Positions 5,474 to 9,209 of a DNA stretch of 9,209 nucleotides are shown one piece after another. The number at the start of each line of letters is the position of its first letter. The first letter of the stretch is position 1. Source of the stretch: CAWBKV01 sp041946675 (GTDB taxonomy: Archaea; Halobacteriota; Methanosarcinia; Methanotrichales; Methanotrichaceae); contig JBHGAU010000093.1 in assembly GCA_041946675.1 (NCBI GenBank), positions 1 to 9,209 on the forward strand, in the 5' to 3' direction. The notes beneath the pieces were generated by a model. That model worked only from the letters and a program-made list of their open reading frames with translations, had not been told where the DNA came from and did no database searches. The translations under genes were made by a program, and so were the position numbers.

Positions 5474-7102
5474 ATGAAACTTGCACTACTGCAGCTTAAT
5501 CCTACCGTCGGAGATCTGGCGGGCAATGCAAATCTAATTACTCATGCCGTCCAGGGCATCGATGCGGACCTGGCCATAACCTCAGAGCTTGCGCTTCTGG
5601 GCTATCCGCCCCGCGATCTGCTTCTGAATGCAGACTTCATTAATCGGAGCTGGCAAGTCCTCGAGAATCTGGCCAAAGAGCTGTCAGGATGTATACCTGT
5701 ACTGGTAGGTCTGTCAGAGCCTAATCCCGCATCAGAGGGCAGACCGCTCTTCAACTCGGCTGCGCTGCTGCAAGAAGGCAGAATCGTGCGAACATTTCAT
5801 AAGACTTTGCTGCCGACCTATGACGTATTCGATGAGGACCGCTATTTCGAACCGGAGTACGAGCCTCAGATCCTCGAGTTGGGCGGAGTCAAGATAGGCG
5901 TCTCCATCTGCGAGGATATCTGGAACGATCGCGATTTTTGGAAGCGCAGGCGCTATCACACAGATCCAATTGAAGAGCTTGTGAAAGTCGGGGCGGAGGC
6001 CATCATAAACTTATCCGCTTCGCCATTTACAGTCGGAAAGCAACTCCACCGCGAGGCTATGCTGGGCGGCATGGCGCACAAGTACGGTGTTCCTTTTGTT
6101 TATGTCAATCAGGTTGGGGGCAACGACGATTTGGTTTTCGACGGCAGAAGCTCTGCCTTTGACTCCGCCGGCAAGCTGATAGCCCGAGGCAAGGGATTCA
6201 AGGAGGATATTGTAGTAGTAGATCTAAAATCTCGACTCGGCCCCATTGCAGATGATGACTTCGCGCCAGAGGCCGAGATCTGGAACGCGCTAGTCCTGGG
6301 AACAGGAGATTACTGCCGAAAGTGCGGATTTAAGGGAGTGCTGCTGGGCCTATCCGGAGGCATTGATTCCGCTCTGACTGCGGCCATTGCAACGGAGGCC
6401 CTCGGTCCTGAAAATGTTCTGGGAGTGCTCATGCCGTCGCCCTATTCAAGCACAGGAAGCATCGAGGATTCGCTGGAGCTATCTCGCAGGCTGGGCATAA
6501 AAACGCTGACAATACCGATCACTGATCTTATGAAGTCTTTTGAACTCGGCCTCAAGGATGCCTTCAAGGGGCGAGAGAAGGATGTAACTGAGGAGAACAT
6601 CCAGGCCAGAATACGAGGAAACCTGCTCATGGCACTATCGAATAAGTATGGCTCCCTATTGCTCACGACTGGAAATAAGTCTGAGCTTGCAGTGGGCTAC
6701 TGCACAATCTATGGCGATATGTCGGGAGGTCTGGCTGTGATATCTGATGTCCCCAAGACCATGATCTATAGAATCGCGAACTGGCTAAATATGAGGAAGG
6801 ATATAATCCCCAGTGCCATTCTTACAAAAGCACCAACTGCAGAGCTGAGGCCGTGCCAGAAAGACCAGGACAGCTTGCCGCCTTACGACATCCTTGATGC
6901 AATCCTTGAGAAATATATACAGCAGCATCAATCTGCGGAAGAGATCATTGCGCAAGGGTTTGATGCAGCGACCGTTAGCCATGTGCTATCCCTTGTCAAA
7001 TCAGCGGAGTTCAAGAGGAAGCAGGCTGCTCCTGGAATAAAGGTTACAGACCGGGCCTTTGGAAGCGGCTGGAGGATGCCAATTGCCTGCAAAACATGTT
7101 AG
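5474..7102 (+). CDS. nadE: Glutamine-dependent NAD+ synthetase
   Basis: This enzyme catalyses the last step of NAD+ synthesis: deamido-NAD+ plus ATP and glutamine gives NAD+, AMP, pyrophosphate and glutamate, in the cytoplasm. The 542-residue length is that of the two-domain form. The N-terminal nitrilase-fold glutaminase (about 1-260) has the catalytic triad E38 (SELALLGYPPRD), K110 (HKTLLPTYD) and C146 (SICEDIW). The C-terminal synthetase (about 270-542) has the ATP pyrophosphatase P-loop LSGGIDSAL (S294-S299 core), then TGNKSELAVGYCTIYGD and the terminal-region motif KAPTAELRP. Both active sites look intact. MKLALLQLNPTVGD is the usual family N-terminus and fixes the start. Many archaea have only the short ammonia-dependent enzyme, so the fused form is worth noting. 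It appears to be a single-gene transcript with its own TATA box and a T-run after the stop. Confidence 0.97.
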   Translation: MKLALLQLNPTVGDLAGNANLITHAVQGIDADLAITSELALLGYPPRDLLLNADFINRSWQVLENLAKELSGCIPVLVGLSEPNPASEGRPLFNSAALLQEGRIVRTFHKTLLPTYDVFDEDRYFEPEYEPQILELGGVKIGVSICEDIWNDRDFWKRRRYHTDPIEELVKVGAEAIINLSASPFTVGKQLHREAMLGGMAHKYGVPFVYVNQVGGNDDLVFDGRSSAFDSAGKLIARGKGFKEDIVVVDLKSRLGPIADDDFAPEAEIWNALVLGTGDYCRKCGFKGVLLGLSGGIDSALTAAIATEALGPENVLGVLMPSPYSSTGSIEDSLELSRRLGIKTLTIPITDLMKSFELGLKDAFKGREKDVTEENIQARIRGNLLMALSNKYGSLLLTTGNKSELAVGYCTIYGDMSGGLAVISDVPKTMIYRIANWLNMRKDIIPSAILTKAPTAELRPCQKDQDSLPPYDILDAILEKYIQQHQSAEEIIAQGFDAATVSHVLSLVKSAEFKRKQAAPGIKVTDRAFGSGWRMPIACKTC

Positions 7103-7125
7103 ATCTCTCTCAAATGGTTCTCCAA

Positions 7126-7132
7126 TTTTTTT
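7126..7132 (+). terminator. Oligo-T terminator after nadE
   Basis: A run of seven T lies 24 nt past the nadE stop codon. Oligo-T tracts without a hairpin are sufficient for termination in archaea. The following palindrome is separate. Confidence 0.5.
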
Positions 7133-7140
7133 GAGCTCAA
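7131..7140. promoter_or_regulatory. Palindrome TTGAGCTCAA next to a candidate TATA box of the regulator gene
   Basis: TTGAGCTCAA is a perfect 10-bp palindrome. It directly precedes ACTTTAAGTA (7141-7150), the best TATA candidate for the regulator gene, which would give a leader of roughly 25 nt. Its position beside the promoter suggests a possible operator, perhaps for autoregulation by the downstream winged-helix protein. It could also be chance or form a small stem behind the T-run. Confidence 0.3.
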
Positions 7141-7196
7141 ACTTTAAGTAGTTGATTATTGTATCAGTCGATGGGAAAAAGGTTGGGTTTCGCTAA

Positions 7197-8393
7197 ATGT
7201 CGAAAATAGCAGGACCAATTAGGATCGGGTTGCTTTGTATTTTCGTCACCGTAGTTATCCTCTCTGCGATAGTGCCCGTATATATGGGTCAGAATTACAA
7301 TATCACAACAAACAGCACCTATACAAGCAATCTAGTTCTGAATATCTATGTTAACGATGCCGGGAAGGTCCTGGTTACAGGCTATGCTGACAGCGTTAGT
7401 GGCCTATCTTTCCTTAAAGACTCCCAGTACAAATATGATAAAGACACAAAACAGCTTTATGCCCTCACAAACTCGCTCACATATAAATCAGGCGAGGATT
7501 GGGAGGCAAAGCTGCCCTCGCAGGGGAACTACAGTGAATACCATTCGATATTCTATCTGCCGGCATCCGTAAAGATCAGCAAGATTGATGCGACTCCTGG
7601 GCTTGAATATCTGGTGTCTGCAACCAATGATTCATTCCAGGTCGACCTTCATGGATATGATGTTAAGAGCCCTACAATTACAATAGATTATGAGCTACCA
7701 ATAACGGATTCAGGCACACCGATGGCTTCCAATAACACAACGGTTGTGTCCAGTGGTTCATATTTGATGCCTGTATCGGCGTTGTTTGGGTTAGTTGCGG
7801 CATCTGTGGCCATAGTCCTCTGGAGAAGACAAAAAAGAACCCCGTTAACCCCTAAAGATGACCGATATAATGGCCATGAGATAGAGAATGCAAAGCCTGA
7901 TAACGTAATCAGCGAAGCATCAGATAGCGCAGCCGATGGCCCAATTGCATTGGATGAAAATCCTTCAGAAATGAGTAGCGATTTGAACGCAGGTACTGCT
8001 GATAATAGTTTAAATAACGATATAAATAATAATGATATAAATAACAATGCAGATATTATATCCCCTGATAATTGCCCTGCGCCAGACGAATCAAGCAGCA
8101 GGGATAATAAGGCATCTGAAACTGCCAGCCGGGCCATAAATATCACCAGCGAGATGGCGGCGGTCATGGAAACTCTAACCAGCAGGGAAAAGGCAGTTTT
8201 AGAGGCTTTAATTGCTCATAACGGAAAGATGGTGCAGGCCGATATAAGATATGAAACGCATATTCCGAAGTCATCTTTAACTGGTATCCTTCTCTCTCTG
8301 GAGCGCAGAAAGCTGGTAACAAAGAAAGAAATGGGCAGGGTAAATATTATAGAACTATCTGAGTGGTTTTTATCGAAGAAAGGGATGCAATAA
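7197..8393 (+). CDS. Membrane-anchored winged-helix transcriptional regulator
   Basis: The 398-residue protein has a transmembrane helix near residues 9-30, an extracellular domain of about 155 residues rich in N-x-S/T sequons, and a second helix near 187-209 that is followed by basic WRRQKR, so the C-terminal half is cytoplasmic. A long acidic and Asn-rich linker (about 215-312) leads to a C-terminal winged helix-turn-helix (about 318-392). LTSREKAVLEALIAHNGKM then IPKSSLTGILLSLERRKLV form the helices, and the following segment forms the wing. This is like the MarR/DUF7343-type wHTH found in membrane-bound archaeal regulators. The architecture implies a one-component sensor that detects an external or envelope signal and binds DNA from the membrane; the signal is unknown. 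The start at 7197 places the first helix at the N-terminus. The next gene begins within 30 bp of its stop, suggesting a shared transcript. Confidence 0.82.
   Translation: MSKIAGPIRIGLLCIFVTVVILSAIVPVYMGQNYNITTNSTYTSNLVLNIYVNDAGKVLVTGYADSVSGLSFLKDSQYKYDKDTKQLYALTNSLTYKSGEDWEAKLPSQGNYSEYHSIFYLPASVKISKIDATPGLEYLVSATNDSFQVDLHGYDVKSPTITIDYELPITDSGTPMASNNTTVVSSGSYLMPVSALFGLVAASVAIVLWRRQKRTPLTPKDDRYNGHEIENAKPDNVISEASDSAADGPIALDENPSEMSSDLNAGTADNSLNNDINNNDINNNADIISPDNCPAPDESSSRDNKASETASRAINITSEMAAVMETLTSREKAVLEALIAHNGKMVQADIRYETHIPKSSLTGILLSLERRKLVTKKEMGRVNIIELSEWFLSKKGMQ
8016..8045 (+). repeat. 15-bp tandem repeat in the Asn-rich linker of the regulator
   Basis: Two 15-bp units (8016-8030 and 8031-8045) differ at two third-codon positions and each encode NDINN; a decayed third unit encodes NADII. 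The repeat is in frame and lies in the cytoplasmic linker, so copy-number change would only alter linker length. The stretch is much richer in A+T than its surroundings. Confidence 0.65.
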
Positions 8394-8408
8394 TGCATTG
8401 AAGTTCAT

Positions 8409-8415
8409 GAGGAGA
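8409..8415 (+). promoter_or_regulatory. Shine-Dalgarno that decides the start of the secreted protein
   Basis: GAGGAGA is complementary to the archaeal 16S rRNA 3' end and sits a few bases before ATG 8419. It is the clearest ribosome binding site in the window, and an internal cistron of an operon is where one would be expected when lead genes are leaderless. Confidence 0.5.
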
Positions 8416-8418
8416 TTG

Positions 8419-9153
8419 ATGAATAGACGACTCATATTCTCTGGGCTGACTGCGATAGTGCTGATCAGCCTGCTTGCATCAGGCATTGCCGAGCCTGCCA
8501 ATCCTATAGATAAGATGTCGTGGCAAAAGGGGGCAATGCATAGCGATTTAGCAGGATACGAGGAGGCACCAATGTTTATTGTCATACCCAGGGATCAGGG
8601 AAATGCAACTTCATTTATCTCTCTCATAGAAACAAAAAAGCCGATCATTGGCACAGCAGCAGCAAGGAATACAGATAGCGGACCGATAGGCATAGTCTTC
8701 CACCAGTGGATGGGGTTTGCCTTGAAAGGCAACGAATCAAGATCCCTGAGGATCAGCATTGAAAGCGTGAGACCTGTGGAGCCGACAAGCATCACAAAGC
8801 TCCTCGCATCCAACAAGTCACTGGATGAGATAAGAAACGAGATTAGAATGCAGGAAGGCAATATAACCAACCGTGGAGTTATGAGGCTCGACGATGACAT
8901 CTACAGGCTCGTTGATATAAAGATGACATCAGCAGGCAACAGAACTGTTCTCGATGCTGGCGTTGCTAAGCCGCCTACGGCGCAGTATAACGGTATCATG
9001 AAAGTTGGCCGCATAAATGTGGATTTGATAAGGGAAAATACTGCGAAGGTAAGCCAGGGCATCCTGGATATCAGCGATTACAAATATAACGGGAGCTATA
9101 AGGTGCTCCTGGATGCTCAGGGTGCGCCTCATCATGAGCATGAGATGGGGTAG
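8419..9153 (+). CDS. Secreted protein of unknown function, downstream of the membrane regulator
   Basis: The family was not recognised. The 244-residue product from this start has a textbook signal peptide: MNRR, a hydrophobic core of about 17 residues, then cleavage near SGIA-EP. The mature part is soluble, with several N-x-S/T sequons, no Cys and no further membrane helix. Predicted strands around FIVIPRD, PIGIVFHQWMGFAL and SLRISIESV suggest a beta-rich fold, followed by a charged helical stretch (SLDEIRNEIRMQEGN). The tail is His/Glu-rich (HHEHEMG). The ATG at 8419 is chosen because GAGGAGA (8409-8415) is a good Shine-Dalgarno just before it; ATG 8407 and TTG 8398 are in-frame alternatives without a good site. 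The gene follows the regulator with almost no gap, so the two are probably co-transcribed, and it may be the regulator's exported partner or target. It ends in TAG inside the first unit of a 24-bp tandem repeat. Confidence 0.72.
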   Translation: MNRRLIFSGLTAIVLISLLASGIAEPANPIDKMSWQKGAMHSDLAGYEEAPMFIVIPRDQGNATSFISLIETKKPIIGTAAARNTDSGPIGIVFHQWMGFALKGNESRSLRISIESVRPVEPTSITKLLASNKSLDEIRNEIRMQEGNITNRGVMRLDDDIYRLVDIKMTSAGNRTVLDAGVAKPPTAQYNGIMKVGRINVDLIRENTAKVSQGILDISDYKYNGSYKVLLDAQGAPHHEHEMG

Positions 9154-9209
9154 GTAATTGAACATGAGATTGGATAGGTAATTGAACATGAGATTGGATA
9201 GGTAATTGA
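9139..9209 (+). repeat. 24-bp tandem repeat running off the right edge
   Basis: Units lie at 9139-9162, 9163-9186 and 9187-9209 (the last cut by the window edge one base short). Copies 2 and 3 are identical as far as visible; copy 1 differs at two positions (GATGGGG against GATTGGA). Each unit begins CATGAG and ends GGTAATTGAA. The array starts within the last codons of the upstream gene, and each unit keeps TAG in that gene's frame. The array may continue beyond the window. Confidence 0.9.

Noticed and set aside
8011..8042. TATA-like sequence within the regulator gene as an internal promoter
   Set aside because: It is explained by in-frame Asn/Asp/Ile linker repeats and is nearly 400 bp from the next start codon, far from the 26-nt spacing needed.
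8929..9189. Minus-strand frame entering through the right-hand repeat
   Set aside because: The repeat is open in all three minus frames by composition, and the rest is antisense to the secreted protein gene.
9139..9209. CRISPR array
   Set aside because: The 24-bp units are directly adjacent with no unique spacers.
9151..9209. Pyrrolysine read-through of the TAG codons as the preferred explanation
   Set aside because: TAG ends most plus-strand genes here, including the interlocked stops at 3771-3774, which suggests it is an ordinary stop; kept only as a testable alternative.

Overview
The window looks archaeal, most likely from a methanogenic euryarchaeon. An acetoclastic Methanothrix-like lineage would fit, but no marker gene here proves it. 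Supporting signs are an archaemetzincin protease, AT-rich TATA boxes placed about 26 nt before start codons (leaderless promoters), a NosD-type beta-helix surface protein rich in N-glycosylation sequons, and a membrane-anchored winged-helix regulator of a type common in archaea. Five of the reading frames end in TAG, two of them interlocked at one CTAG. This argues against pyrrolysine use of TAG in this organism.

Layout. Positions 2-560 hold the broken 3' end of a Cys-rich repeat surface protein: an open frame to a TGA at 298, an exact 38-bp direct repeat that carries that same stop, and an out-of-frame Cys-rich remnant up to 560. On the minus strand, 1720 to 561 is a probable two-gene operon of a Cys-rich hypothetical protein and a MarC/SnatA-type membrane protein. 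A short divergent promoter region (1721-1809) separates it from a 654-residue secreted protein at 1810-3774, made of a beta-helix plus three Ig-like repeats. That gene converges on archaemetzincin (minus, 4400-3771), with the two stops sharing CTAG. Archaemetzincin overlaps the 5' end of a divergent radical SAM gene (4294-5325) by 107 bp.

Downstream, all on the plus strand, are glutamine-dependent NAD+ synthetase (5474-7102, own promoter), a membrane-anchored winged-helix regulator (7197-8393) and, almost touching it, a secreted protein of unknown function (8419-9153). The window ends inside a 24-bp tandem repeat that begins in the last codons of this gene and keeps an in-frame TAG in every copy.

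How the genes may work together. Most are cell-surface or housekeeping genes with no single pathway linking them. The clearest functional pairs are inferred from position only: the regulator with its downstream secreted protein (sensor plus exported partner), and the hypothetical protein with MarC. No tRNA, rRNA, CRISPR array or complete insertion sequence was seen.
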